Of a stretch of 64,000 nt of DNA, positions 1 to 10,297 are shown one piece after another. Position 1 is the stretch's first letter; each line of letters starts with the position of its first letter. The stretch covers positions 1-64,000 of the forward strand of contig CAYONP010000019.1 in the NCBI GenBank assembly GCA_964405335.1. The letters run 5' to 3'. Under the pieces are notes generated by a model. That model did no database searches. It was not told the origin of the DNA and saw nothing but the letters and a program-made list of their open reading frames with translations. Source of the stretch: CAYONP01 sp964405335 (GTDB lineage Bacteria; Armatimonadota; UBA10988). A program made the translations under genes and the position numbers.

Positions 1-492
1 CAGCTCGAACGCGCTGGCGGTGTGCACCGCGTTGCCGAACGGGTCCTGCAGCGCGGCGATCTCGTGCGGCACTTCGGGCGGATTGACCCAGACGTTGGTC
101 GCCGGCACGGTGAGGTACTCGGCGAAGCAACCGGCGCGGTTGATCCCGATGCAGCTCGCCGCCGGGTCGAGATGCTGCTGCTCCGGGTGCCGGTCGCGGA
201 ACGGCCGGCTGACGATGTGGCCCTCGGCCGAGACACTGAGGCCGGGCCGCAGGTCGCGCACCTGCTCGCCGCAGGTGACAATCTCGCCGGCGAACTCGTG
301 GCCGATGACCAGCGGCGGGTGCAGGTGCTTGGCGCTCCACGGGTCCCATTTGTAAATGTGGACGTCGGTGCCGCAGATGGCGGTGGCCTTGACCTTGACC
401 AGCACCTCGTCGGGCCGCGGGGTGGGGACCTCGGTCTCGATCAGGTCGAGCCCCGGCTCGGGCCGCAGCTTCGCGACAGCCTTCATCCTCAT
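1..492 (-). CDS. tdh: L-threonine 3-dehydrogenase, N-terminal part (cut by window edge)
   Basis: Zinc-dependent medium-chain dehydrogenase that oxidises L-threonine to 2-amino-3-ketobutyrate with NAD+. The first 164 residues are visible and the reading frame runs off the left edge. The N-terminus begins MRMKAVAKLRPEPG, followed by the catalytic zinc motif ICGTDVHIYKWDPW and GHEFAGEI, then IGINRAGCFAEY and PFGNAVHTAS, all typical of Tdh rather than of generic alcohol dehydrogenases. ATG at 492 was chosen; a second ATG two codons later is possible. It follows the UPF0182 gene by 25 nt on the same strand with no promoter visible between, so it is probably the distal gene of that unit. Confidence 0.88.
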   Translation of the reverse strand, partial: MRMKAVAKLRPEPGLDLIETEVPTPRPDEVLVKVKATAICGTDVHIYKWDPWSAKHLHPPLVIGHEFAGEIVTCGEQVRDLRPGLSVSAEGHIVSRPFRDRHPEQQHLDPAASCIGINRAGCFAEYLTVPATNVWVNPPEVPHEIAALQDPFGNAVHTASAFEL

Positions 493-517
493 CGGCACCG
501 CCCCTCGGTCGCGTGAC

Positions 518-3502
518 TCACCCGTCGCCGGCCAAGCGCGACAGGATCTGAGCCAGCCGGTCGCGCTCGCGCTGATAGCCGGCCCAGTCGCCCGCCCGCT
601 GGGCCGCGTCGCCCGCCTCGAAAGCCTGACGCGCCGCGGCCAACAGCGCCGGATCGACTCCGGTCTCCGCCGCCGGGCCAGCCTCCGGCAAAGCCTCGGG
701 CGCGCTCTCGGGCGCCGCCGCCGGCGCCGCGAGGCCGTCGAACAGCTCGCCCAGCGCCGCGTCGAGGGTCGGCTGCATGGTGATCTGTTCGCCATAGGCG
801 ACAATCACCCGCTTCAGCTCGGGAAAGCCCTGCTTGTCCGATTCGAGGTAGAGCGGCTGGACATACAACAGGCTCGACTCTATCGGGACGACCAGCAGAT
901 TGCCGCGGATGACCTGACTGCCGCCCTTGTCCCACAGGGTGATGGCCTGGCTGATGGCGTCGTCCTGGTCGATCCGGTTCTCGACCTGCCGCGGACCGTA
1001 GATGTTAGTGTCCTTGGGGAACTTGAACACCACCAGCTCGCCATACCGCGCCGGGTCGCAGCGGGCCACCATCCAGGCAATCAGGTTGTCGCGCTGCCCG
1101 CCGCCCTGCGCGTCGGACCGGGCGCTGTACGGCGTGAACGGTGTGAGCAGCATGAACTCGGTCGACGACTCGCCCGGCAGGCTCATCGTGATGTAGTGCG
1201 GCTCCATGTTGCGGTAGACGCTGGTGCCTCTGGGCAGCCGGCCCTGGCGCTGCAACTGCCGCTCGGTCTCGCGGTCGACCTCCTGCGCCACCGCCCACAG
1301 GTCCTCTTGCGTGTAGAAGACCGACGGGTCGGTCATGTGGTATTCGCGGTAGATCGCCGCCTGCGTGCGGAACAGGAGCTGCGGATAGCGGAAGTGGGCG
1401 CGGACCGACTCGGGCGCCTCGGCAGCCGGCTTGAGCAGGCCGGGGAAGACCTTCGCCAGCGTCGCGGCGATCGGGTCGCCCTCGTCGACCAGGTAGTAAT
1501 CGACAGTGCCCTCATAGGCGTCGACCACCGCCTTGACCGGATTGCGCAGGTAGTTCCAGGTCGGCACCAGGCGCTGTCCGCGGGGCGTCGCCACGGTCTC
1601 GTAGTGGACCTTGCTGTAGGGGTAGCTGCCGCTGTAGGTGTAGCCCTCGCAAATCCAGACGATGCGGCCGTCGGCGACAACCGGGTAGGGGTTGTCGTCC
1701 CAGCGCAGGAACGGCGCGCCGCGCTGGCAGCGGCGGGTCACCTGGCGGTGGAGCAGCAGCCGGCTCTCGGGCGTGGCCGCGCGGGTGACCAGCAGCTCGA
1801 TGCTGTGCAGCCGGAGGGCGAACAGCAGCCGGCGGAAGAAGCCGCCGAGCGGCACGCCGGAGCGGCCCGCATAGCGGGTGGTGTGCTTGATCTCCGCCTC
1901 GCCCGAGGCTTCGACATAGTCGAGCTCATCGCGCGTTGTCCCGACCAGCAGGTAGTCCGTCTCGTCGGGCTCGGTGACGCTGTTGAGCCGGCGGCGGATG
2001 CGCAGCGCATCCTCGTCGGGCCGGGCCGCCTGCTGCTGCTCTTGCTGCTGCGGCAACAGGCTGGCCGGCTGGCGCTGCGCCTCTTCGGCGGGCAGCGCGA
2101 CCACCTCGCCGAAGTAGATCCGCGGCTGCTCGATGCTCAGCTCCGCCGCGCCGCGGGGCGGGATGTCGCGGAGCAGCAGCTCGGGCTGGCCCTGGGCGCT
2201 GACCTGCGTGGCCGGGCTGGCCACCAGACCGATGCCGTGGGTATATTCGACGTGCTGGTTGATCCAGCTCCGCGCCTTGGCGTCGAGGTTGGCGTGGTTC
2301 AGCTCGCGCGCGGCGAGCAGCACCTGGCGCGGACCGTCCGGGCCCGGGTAGCGATCGGTGTCGACATCGATGATGTCGTAATAGGGCCGGATCTCCTGCA
2401 GCTTGGCATAGGTCCGCAGCAGCGGCCGGTGGTCCCAGATGCGGACGTTGGCCACGGTGCCGCGGTTGCGGGCCAGGTCCGCGGCGGTCAGGTCGCTGAC
2501 CACCTCGAACCGCCGCTCATCGACCGCGTCGAGACCGAACGCCGAGCGGGTGGCGGCGATCGCGTGGGCGATGTAGGGGCTCTCGGCGTCGATCTCGTTC
2601 GGCGTGACGATCAGCCGCTGGGCAATCGCGGGCGCCAGTCCGACCCCGAGCAGATGCACCACGACATGCACCCCGACCGCATAGTAGGCCGACCGGGCCG
2701 CCACTCCCGGGCGCATCACGCGCAGGCAGAAGATCACCGCCGCCACGGCCAGGATGGCACTGACCGCCAGCATCGGCAGGACCACATGCGCGTCGGCCCA
2801 GTTGGCACCAGCGAAAAGGCGCCGCTGGCCGAGCAGCAGCTCGTAGCGACGCAGCCAGAGCAGACCGCCGCGGACCAGCAGCAGCGCCGCCGCGAGGGCG
2901 AGGATGTGTCGCCGGCCGCCGCGGCCGAAACGCAGCTCGTTGCCGACGACCCGGATCTCGCCGTAGACGAACTGCATCGCGACGACCAGCACGAGGCTCA
3001 GCACCAGCGTGCTGGAGGCGCTCGAGAGCACCTGTCGCCAGACCGGCAGGGCGAAGATCCAGAACCCGACATCGCGGCCGAACAGCGGGTCGTTGACGCC
3101 GAACGGCACCGCGCGCAGGGCGAGCTGCCACATCAGCCAGGTGGCGCTGATGCCGAACCCGCTGGCCACCGCGATCGCGATGGGCAGCCAGGTGCGCAGT
3201 CGCTTGAGCGGCCGGCGCAGCGCCGCGCGCAGTTCCGGCTCGACCTCGACGGTGGCCAGCGGCGTGACGTCGCCGACCCGACGGGCGACCAGCCGCAGGT
3301 TGAGCGCCAGCACGGCCCAGCTCAGTCCGCCGGCGAGCGCGAAGAGGATCAGGCGGGTGGTCACGCGGCGGGTGAAGACAATCGGATCGGCATCGTGTCG
3401 GAACCAGAGCCAATCGGTGTAGAACTCGGCCCACCAGAAGAGCACGACGACGGCGGCGATGAGCGCGACGAGCCAGAGGAGGAAGCGTCGGCCGGGGCTC
3501 AT
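518..3502 (-). CDS. UPF0182 (COG1615) family large membrane protein
   Basis: Protein of 994 residues with about seven hydrophobic helices in the first 300 residues (first helix at residues 6-26), followed by a long extracytoplasmic region and an Ala/Glu/Pro-rich tail ending in a short coiled stretch. This architecture and motifs such as FGRDVGFWIFALP and YSGSYPYSKVH fit the UPF0182 family, whose biochemical function is unknown. The frame is open further upstream, but ATG 3502 is preceded by an AGGAG Shine-Dalgarno and begins directly at the first membrane helix. A strong sigma-70 promoter lies 100 bp upstream (3603-3631). It is divergent from the VIT/vWA gene and followed closely by tdh. Confidence 0.85.
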   Translation of the reverse strand: MSPGRRFLLWLVALIAAVVVLFWWAEFYTDWLWFRHDADPIVFTRRVTTRLILFALAGGLSWAVLALNLRLVARRVGDVTPLATVEVEPELRAALRRPLKRLRTWLPIAIAVASGFGISATWLMWQLALRAVPFGVNDPLFGRDVGFWIFALPVWRQVLSSASSTLVLSLVLVVAMQFVYGEIRVVGNELRFGRGGRRHILALAAALLLVRGGLLWLRRYELLLGQRRLFAGANWADAHVVLPMLAVSAILAVAAVIFCLRVMRPGVAARSAYYAVGVHVVVHLLGVGLAPAIAQRLIVTPNEIDAESPYIAHAIAATRSAFGLDAVDERRFEVVSDLTAADLARNRGTVANVRIWDHRPLLRTYAKLQEIRPYYDIIDVDTDRYPGPDGPRQVLLAARELNHANLDAKARSWINQHVEYTHGIGLVASPATQVSAQGQPELLLRDIPPRGAAELSIEQPRIYFGEVVALPAEEAQRQPASLLPQQQEQQQAARPDEDALRIRRRLNSVTEPDETDYLLVGTTRDELDYVEASGEAEIKHTTRYAGRSGVPLGGFFRRLLFALRLHSIELLVTRAATPESRLLLHRQVTRRCQRGAPFLRWDDNPYPVVADGRIVWICEGYTYSGSYPYSKVHYETVATPRGQRLVPTWNYLRNPVKAVVDAYEGTVDYYLVDEGDPIAATLAKVFPGLLKPAAEAPESVRAHFRYPQLLFRTQAAIYREYHMTDPSVFYTQEDLWAVAQEVDRETERQLQRQGRLPRGTSVYRNMEPHYITMSLPGESSTEFMLLTPFTPYSARSDAQGGGQRDNLIAWMVARCDPARYGELVVFKFPKDTNIYGPRQVENRIDQDDAISQAITLWDKGGSQVIRGNLLVVPIESSLLYVQPLYLESDKQGFPELKRVIVAYGEQITMQPTLDAALGELFDGLAAPAAAPESAPEALPEAGPAAETGVDPALLAAARQAFEAGDAAQRAGDWAGYQRERDRLAQILSRLAGDG

Positions 3503-3602
3503 CGGCCCTGCTCCTGCCGGCGGACTCGGCTGGCGTAACGGGTCTGCAGCATGGCCATGTAAACGCCGACGGCGAGCATCCGGTATGGGAGGTCGACACG
3601 GC

Positions 3603-3631
3603 ATCGTAGCACACCGCCGGGGGCGTGTCAA
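3603..3631 (-). promoter_or_regulatory. sigma-70 promoter of the UPF0182-tdh unit
   Basis: Read on the minus strand: perfect -35 TTGACA (3626-3631), 17-bp spacer, -10 TACGAT (3603-3608). The predicted transcript starts near 3596, giving a leader of about 94 nt before ATG 3502. Confidence 0.75.
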
Positions 3632-3660
3632 AACGGGCGGTGCCGCGGGAGGTGCGTTCG

Positions 3661-5979
3661 ATGAACGTCCGAACGGCTTGTCTGGCCTGGCTGCTGTGCG
3701 CCGGCGCGGCCCTGGGGCAGGGCATGATTGTACCCGACCAATGGTGGGACGACCGCTGGATCCCCGTGCCGCCGGGCGCGATCCCGCTGCAGACCAAGAG
3801 CCAGAAGGTCAGCGCCGAGATCCACGGCTTCGCGGCCACCACCATCGTCGAGCAGAGCTTCTACAACCAGTACCCACACCGCATCGAAGGCACGTTTCTG
3901 TTCGCTCTGCCCGAGATGGCGGGGGTGACCAACTTCAGCATGAGCATCGGCGGCGAGCAGGTCGCCGCCGAGCTGCTTGACGCCCGGCGGGCGCGCGAGG
4001 TGTATGAGCAGATTGTCCGCTCGATGCGCGATCCGGGCCTGCTCGAGTACATCGGCCGCGACACCTTCCGTGCGCGCATCTTCCCCATCGAGCCGCACGA
4101 AACGAAGGTCATCCGGCTTGAGTACACCCAGGCGGTCCCAGCCGACGACGGCCTGGCGCGGTTCGTCTTCCCGCTCCGCTCGCGCGCCGGCACGCAGCCT
4201 GTGCGGCCGCCGATCCGGCCGCTCGAGACGCGCTTCATCGTCCCGCCCGGGCCCGACGGCACGCCGGCGCCGAGCCGGGTCGATTCGCTGGCCGTCGACG
4301 TGCGGATCGAGAGCGAGATCGGGATCAAATCGGTCTACTCGCCGAGCCACGAGATCGACCTGCACCGTCAGAGCGAGCACGTGGTCCGCGTCGGGCATGA
4401 GGCGAGCGATGTCGTCCCGGACCGCGATTTCGTGCTCTATTACCAGCTCTCCGACGCCATGTTCGGGGTCAGCCTGATCTGCCAGCGCGGCGCCGGCGAA
4501 GAGCAGGGCACGTTCATGATGCTGGTCGCGCCGAAGTCCGACCTGCGCGAGGAGGAGATCGTCGCCAAGGACATCGTCTTCGTCTTCGACGTCTCGGGGT
4601 CGATGGCCGGCGCGAAGGTCGAGCAGGCGAAGGGCGCGCTGCGCTACTGCCTGAACAACCTCAACGAGGGTGACCGGTTCAACATCATCGCCTTCAGCAC
4701 CGAGGTGCAGCAGTTCGAGGATGGACTGGTCGCCATCGGGCCCGATACGTTGCGCGCCGCGCTCGAGTTCGTCGACGGCCTGCGCGCTCGCGGCGGCACG
4801 AACATCGACGAGGCGCTCGCGCGTGGCCTGGCCCTGCTGCCCGGCGACGCGGCGCGGCCCGGCATGATGCTGTTCATGACCGACGGCCTGCCGACCGTCG
4901 GCGAGACCAAGCCGCAGCGCATCCTGGAGAATGCCGGCGCGGCGAACCGCGCCGAGGCGCGGATGTTCGTCTTCGGCGTCGGCAACGACGTCAACACCAT
5001 GCTGCTCGACCGACTGACCGAAGACAACCGCGGCACGCGGACCTACGTCCAGCCCGAAGAGGACATCGAGACGGCCGTCTCGAGCCTCTACGCCAAGGTC
5101 TCCAGCCCGGTGCTGAGCGACCTGAAGCTGTCGGTCACCGGCGTGACTGTTTCCAGCCTGCAGCCGATCACGCTGCCCGACCTGTTCCGCGGCTCGCAGC
5201 TCACGCTGCTTGGGCGGTACGAGGGCGAGGGCGCGGCGCAGGTGGTGCTGCGCGGCAACGCCGGCGGACAGGAGCAGGTCTTCGAGTACAGCCTCGACTT
5301 CCCGCAGCGCGAGCGGCTGCACCCGTTCGTGCCGCGGCTCTGGGCCACCCGGCGCGTCGGCTATCTGCTCGACCAGATCCGACTCAACGGCGAGGCGAAG
5401 GAACTGGTCGACGAGGTGGTCGAGCTGGCCACGCGCTACGGCATCCTCACGCCCTACACCAGCTACCTGGTGCTCGAACCGGGCATGAAGCCCGAGACCG
5501 AGGCCATGGCCGGGCTGGCGGGTGGCCGTTTCCGCGGCCCGCAAGGCCCGCCCGGTGCGGGCGGCGCACCGGCCACCGATCTCGGCGGCGGCATGCCGGC
5601 CAGGCCGAGTGACGCGGTGACCGGCGAGGCCGCGGTGCGCCGCAGCCAGGCCGAGGGTGAGCTGCGCATGGCCGAACGCGACGACGCCGCCAGCACGGTG
5701 GCCACCCGCGACGCCGCCGGGCGGACCTTCTACGGCCTGGCCGAGGATTGGTGGGTCGACTCGACGGTGCCCGCCGAGACCGAGGGCCTGACCGTGGTCA
5801 AGGTCAAGTACGCCAGCGAGGCCTACTTCGAGCTGCTCGACCTGCGCGAGGAGATGCGCGAGATCCTGGCCGTCGGCACGCGCCTCAAAGCCCGCTTCGG
5901 CGACGTGATTCTGATCGTCGACGAGGACGAGGGCGAAGAGGCCCTGACCGACGTGCATCGCCAAGCGCTGCGTGAGTGA
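3661..5979 (+). CDS. Exported VIT domain + von Willebrand factor A domain protein
   Basis: 772-residue protein with a signal peptide (about residues 1-20), an N-terminal VIT (vault/inter-alpha-trypsin inhibitor) domain at roughly 30-165 and a vWA domain at about 300-475. The MIDAS metal site is intact: D310-x-S312-x-S314 (DVSGS), T380 (GGTNID) and D408 (MTDG). A Gly/Pro-rich linker follows around residue 620, then a short C-terminal domain. Likely a secreted or envelope adhesion/scaffold protein. ATG 3661 is preceded by GGGAGGTG at good spacing; a start at 3625 would lack both the ribosome site and a clean signal peptide. Downstream lies a REP-like palindrome and then a DUF4350/MoxR pair, which is often associated with vWA proteins. 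Confidence 0.85.
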   Translation: MNVRTACLAWLLCAGAALGQGMIVPDQWWDDRWIPVPPGAIPLQTKSQKVSAEIHGFAATTIVEQSFYNQYPHRIEGTFLFALPEMAGVTNFSMSIGGEQVAAELLDARRAREVYEQIVRSMRDPGLLEYIGRDTFRARIFPIEPHETKVIRLEYTQAVPADDGLARFVFPLRSRAGTQPVRPPIRPLETRFIVPPGPDGTPAPSRVDSLAVDVRIESEIGIKSVYSPSHEIDLHRQSEHVVRVGHEASDVVPDRDFVLYYQLSDAMFGVSLICQRGAGEEQGTFMMLVAPKSDLREEEIVAKDIVFVFDVSGSMAGAKVEQAKGALRYCLNNLNEGDRFNIIAFSTEVQQFEDGLVAIGPDTLRAALEFVDGLRARGGTNIDEALARGLALLPGDAARPGMMLFMTDGLPTVGETKPQRILENAGAANRAEARMFVFGVGNDVNTMLLDRLTEDNRGTRTYVQPEEDIETAVSSLYAKVSSPVLSDLKLSVTGVTVSSLQPITLPDLFRGSQLTLLGRYEGEGAAQVVLRGNAGGQEQVFEYSLDFPQRERLHPFVPRLWATRRVGYLLDQIRLNGEAKELVDEVVELATRYGILTPYTSYLVLEPGMKPETEAMAGLAGGRFRGPQGPPGAGGAPATDLGGGMPARPSDAVTGEAAVRRSQAEGELRMAERDDAASTVATRDAAGRTFYGLAEDWWVDSTVPAETEGLTVVKVKYASEAYFELLDLREEMREILAVGTRLKARFGDVILIVDEDEGEEALTDVHRQALRE

Positions 5980-5983
5980 GCAC

Positions 5984-6066
5984 GGGGTCAGGTCTCGACC
6001 TCACGCGGTCGGTTACGATTCCGCGGCGAATCAGTAACCGACCGCGTGATCATGAGACCTGACCCC
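5984..6066. repeat. REP-like palindromic element A (83 bp)
   Basis: Outer inverted arms GGGGTCAGGTCTC (5984-5996) and GAGACCTGACCCC (6054-6066) enclose a perfect 16-bp inner inverted repeat (6001-6016 with 6034-6049) and a small GATTC/GAATC tip, so nearly the whole element folds into one hairpin. It lies between two co-directional genes, five bases after the VIT/vWA stop. Same family as the elements at 16374, 17768 and 63304. Confidence 0.9.
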
Positions 6067-6106
6067 GGAGAGGGATGGGGTTCGGGTCGGCCAAGCTGCC
6101 GGCGCG

Positions 6107-7254
6107 ATGAAGCGTTCGTTCGACACCTGGCTGTTCGTCGCGCTGCTGGCTGCCTTCCTGTTGCTCAACGCCGTCCTGCTGGGCCAGGCGGCAGCGGTGG
6201 CGCGGCGGACCGAAATCGTCGCCGTGCCGTCGACCTGGCGGAGCACGCCGAGCGGCTGGCGCGCGGCGTATGAGTTGCTCGGCCGCCTCGGCTTCCGCGT
6301 CGGGCGGCTCGAGCAGTGGCCCGAGCGGCTGCAGGACGAGATCAGCGTCCTGCTCATCGCCGAGCCGGCGCTGTTGATCGACCGCTTCCAGGCCCTCGCG
6401 CTGCGCGAGTGGGTCGACCGCGGCGGCACCCTGATCCTCGCCTGCGAGGGCGTCACCGGCGCTGACTCGCCCGTCCGCGAGCTGCCTTTCCGGCTCTTTC
6501 TACGACAGCATGGTCCGGAGCCGTGGCTGCCTGGCGACGCCGGCGCGATGTCGTGGACGGTGGGTGAGACGGGCCGCTACCTGGCCGGGGTAGGGCGGCT
6601 CGAGCTCAATCCGACCGCCTCGCAGGTGCCCAGCCGTGCCGTGCTGGCGCGCTCGGTGGCCGAGCTGACCGACCGCCGCACGCGCTGGCCACTGGCCTCA
6701 CCGGAGTGGCTCGGCGCGGTGGTCAGCATCGGCCGCGGCCGGGTCTTTGTGCTGGCCACGCCGGCACTGTTCGCCAACGGCCAGCTCGCCCGGGCGGGCA
6801 ATGCGCGACTGCTGGTCAACCTGGTTGCCGCCCACGCCGGAGAGGGGAGGGTGATGTTCGACGAGGATCACCTCGGCAACCCCGGCGCGGCCGGCGTGTG
6901 GCAAGTGATGTGGCAGCCGCCGCGGCGCTGGCTGACGTTGCAGCTCCTGCTCGCCGTGGCGCTGATCGGCTACCGGGCCGCGGTCCGGTTCGGCCCGGTG
7001 CTGGCCGGCTCCGTCGAGCCGCCGCGCCGGCCGGCGGCCGACGGACTGCGGGCGCTGGCCAGCCTGTACCAGCGGGCCGGTGCCGGCGGCTCCATCGCCC
7101 GCCTGCTGGCCGGCGAGCTGCGCCGGCGGGCGGGGCCGTCGCCCGAGCGCGAGACGCTGCTGGCCGAGCTGGAGGCCGATGGACGGCGATGGACGGCGCG
7201 CGAGCTGGTCGCGCTGGCGGCGCGGGTCGATGCGATGCTCGACAAGGAGCGGCG

Positions 7255-7267
<13 letters not shown>
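6107..7267 (+). CDS. DUF4350 domain membrane protein
   Basis: 386 residues: N-terminal membrane helix (about 8-28), a DUF4350-type domain with the LLIAEPALL...EWVDRGGTLILACEG pattern (roughly 55-130), a second hydrophobic helix around residues 267-287 and a charged cytoplasmic tail. DUF4350 proteins usually stand beside a MoxR AAA ATPase, as here, where the next gene starts 13 nt before this one stops. The exact role is not known; the pair is generally thought to act in envelope or spore-related assembly. The ribosome site before ATG 6107 is weak. Confidence 0.78.
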
Positions 7268-8204
<937 letters not shown>

Positions 8205-8205
<1 letters not shown>

Positions 8206-8819
8206 TTGTCGAGCTGGCCTACGAGCGCCGCAAGCGCCTGCTCGACCTGCTGCTCGCCGCGGCACTGCTGGCGCTCTGCGCGCCACTGATGCTGCTCATC
8301 GCCCTGTTGATCGCCCTCGACTCGCCGGGACCGGTGATCTTCTGGCAGATGCGCCAGGGCCGGCACGGCAAGCCGTTCCGCATGGCCAAGTTCCGCACCA
8401 TGGTGGCCGACGCCGAACAGCGCCTGGCCGACCTGCGCCACGGCGCCGGGCTGGCCGGGCCGGTGTTCAAACTGCGCCGCGACCCGCGCGTGACTCGCGC
8501 CGGCCGCCTGCTCCGCCGCACCAGCCTGGACGAACTGCCACAGCTCTGGAACGTGCTCCGCGGCGAGATGAGCCTGGTCGGCCCGCGGCCGCTGCCGCTC
8601 GACCAGGTCGACGGCCACGACCAGCGGTTCGCCCGCCGCACCGAGGTGCAGCCCGGCCTGACCGGACTCTGGCAGGTCAGCGGCCGGGTGATGCACGTCG
8701 ACTACGACAAGTGGCTGGCGATGGACCTGGAGTACGTCGAGCGGCGCTCGCTCCGGCTCGACCTGGTGATCCTGGCCAAAACCCTGCCGGCGATGTGTCA
8801 CGGCAACGGGGCCTACTGA
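8205..8819 (+). CDS. Phosphoglycosyl transferase (bacterial sugar transferase family)
   Basis: About 204 residues. Monotopic sugar-1-phosphate transferase that starts exopolysaccharide or O-glycan synthesis on a polyprenyl-phosphate carrier at the inner membrane. Shows the re-entrant hydrophobic helix (about 10-42), KFRTM, the catalytic Asp-Glu pair in RRTSLDELPQLWNVLRGEMSLVGPRP and the late motifs PGLTGLWQVSGR and DYDKW. No ATG, GTG or TTG in frame would give the complete membrane helix; the plausible start is CTG 8202 or ATT 8205, overlapping the MoxR stop, with a GAGGTG ribosome site at 8191. The first in-frame ATG would delete half the helix. It converges with hisA and overlaps its end by 7 nt. 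Confidence 0.85.
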
Positions 8820-9523
8820 ACCGCCGCCACGGCCGCGGCCAGGTCGACTGTGCCCTCGTACAGCGCCCGACCGATGATCAGGCCCTCGACGCCGACCTCG
8901 GCGACCGCCCGTACGTCGTCCAGCGTGGTCACGCCGCCCGATGCGATCAGCGGGATGCTCAACGCCGCGGCCAGGCGGCGCAGGGCGGGCAGGTTGGGGC
9001 CGGCCAGCGCGCCGTCGGAGTGGACGTCGGTGAAGATGATCCGGCGCGCGCCGGCCGCCTCGATCTCGCGCCCGAACGCGACCGCGTCGAGGTCGGTCGC
9101 CTCGGACCAACCCTGCACCGCGACCCGGCCGTCGCGCGCGCCGACGTCGATCACGACCTGCTCGCCGAGCCGCCGCATCGCCGCCTCGGCGAACGGCCGG
9201 TCGCGCACCGCGCTGGTGCCCAGAATGACCCGCGCCACGCCGGCCGCGAGGTACCGGTTGATCGCCGCCATCGAGCGGATCCCGCCGCCGACCTGGACGC
9301 GCACGCCGGCGCCCGCGATGGCCTCCACCGCGGACCAGTTGCGCGGTTCGCCGGCGAAGCTGCCGTCGAGGTCGACGACGTGGATCCAGTCGGCGCCGGC
9401 TTCGGCCCAGCGTCGGGCGAAGGCCGCGGGATCGTCGCCGTAGACGGTCTTGTGGGCCAGCTCGCCGCGGCGCAGGCGCACCACCTGTCCGCAGGACAGG
9501 TCGATCGCGGGGTAGATGGTCAC
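8813..9523 (-). CDS. hisA: Phosphoribosyl-formimino-AICAR phosphate isomerase (histidine biosynthesis)
   Basis: 236-residue (beta/alpha)8 barrel that catalyses the Amadori rearrangement of ProFAR to PRFAR, the fourth step of histidine synthesis. Visible motifs: YPAIDLSCGQVVRLRRG with the catalytic Asp, DLDGSF, VGGGIRS, VILGTSAV, VIDVGARDGRVAVQGW, FTDVHSDGAL, IASGGV and GLIIGRALYEG. The GTG start at 9523 overlaps the stop of the preceding gene (GTGA). No other his genes are in the window, so hisA stands alone at the end of an SLBB exporter operon. Confidence 0.93.
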   Translation of the reverse strand: MTIYPAIDLSCGQVVRLRRGELAHKTVYGDDPAAFARRWAEAGADWIHVVDLDGSFAGEPRNWSAVEAIAGAGVRVQVGGGIRSMAAINRYLAAGVARVILGTSAVRDRPFAEAAMRRLGEQVVIDVGARDGRVAVQGWSEATDLDAVAFGREIEAAGARRIIFTDVHSDGALAGPNLPALRRLAAALSIPLIASGGVTTLDDVRAVAEVGVEGLIIGRALYEGTVDLAAAVAAVQ

Positions 9524-10284
9524 GTCGGCTGCAGCGCCTGCCAGAGCGCGCGGTAGTAGCGCATCAGGCGCAGCGGATCGGCCGACTCGGGAATCTCGGC
9601 CAGCGTCGCGCCGGCGTAGCCCGAGTCGCGCAGCAGGCGGAACAGCTCGCGCCAGGGATAGTCCGACCAGAGCTCGGTGATGTGGCACGAGTTGATCCGC
9701 TCGGCCACCAGGCCGAACGTCGAGGCGATTCTGCCGTCGATCACCTCCTGCGCGTTGTGGTTCGAGTTCCAGCAGACGCCGACGTGGGGATGCGGGGCGA
9801 CGTCCATCATTTGCCGGATTAGCTTCGGATCGTGCGTGCCGCGGCCGTGGACTTCGAGGTAGAGGCTCACGCCGGCCGCCTGGGCGTGCGGCCCGAGCTC
9901 GCCGAGCGCGGCGCCGATCTGGTGGCAGGTCTGCGCCGGTTCGACGCCGTCGTGGAGGTTGTTCGGCCGCACCTTGACGCCGCGGGCGCCGACCTCATGG
10001 GCCAGCTCGAGCCACCGCCGCGCCTCGTCGATCTGCGCCTGCAGCCGGCCCTGCTCGGGGCTGTCGAACTCACACGTGGTGCCCAGGCCCCAGAGCACCA
10101 CGGGGCTGTCGGCGAAGCGGGCCTTGACCTCGGCCCGCTCGGCCGGGCCGAGCGACAGCTCGACGCCGTGCGCATGCGTGGTGCGCAGTTCGACCGCGCC
10201 GAAGCCGGTTTTGGCGCAGTTCTCGAGCAGCTCGGGCAGGGTCATGTCCTTGCCCAGGTTGTAGGTCACCAGTCCGAGAATCAT
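9520..10284 (-). CDS. Sugar phosphate isomerase/epimerase (xylose isomerase-like TIM barrel)
   Basis: 254-residue AP-endonuclease-2/xylose isomerase-like barrel. Conserved metal-site features of the family are visible: VELRTTH, SLYLEVHGRGTH, VGVCWNSNHN, INSCHITELW and LAEIPE. Such proteins isomerise or epimerise sugars and inositols, or act as lyases; the substrate cannot be told from sequence. It starts 13 nt after the SLBB gene stop and overlaps hisA by 4 nt, so it is translated within the same operon. Confidence 0.8.
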   Translation of the reverse strand: MILGLVTYNLGKDMTLPELLENCAKTGFGAVELRTTHAHGVELSLGPAERAEVKARFADSPVVLWGLGTTCEFDSPEQGRLQAQIDEARRWLELAHEVGARGVKVRPNNLHDGVEPAQTCHQIGAALGELGPHAQAAGVSLYLEVHGRGTHDPKLIRQMMDVAPHPHVGVCWNSNHNAQEVIDGRIASTFGLVAERINSCHITELWSDYPWRELFRLLRDSGYAGATLAEIPESADPLRLMRYYRALWQALQPT

Positions 10285-10297
10285 GGCTCGCCCCGAT

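Noticed and set aside
356..3538. A 1060-codon open frame on the plus strand opposite the UPF0182 gene
   Set aside because: It is the antisense of a recognised membrane protein, extremely rich in Arg, Gln and Asp with no domain or ribosome site. This is a typical artefact in GC-rich DNA.
6014..6019. TACGAT within element A as a -10 box for the DUF4350 gene
   Set aside because: No -35-like hexamer lies at 15-19 bp, and the bases belong to the conserved stem of the palindrome.
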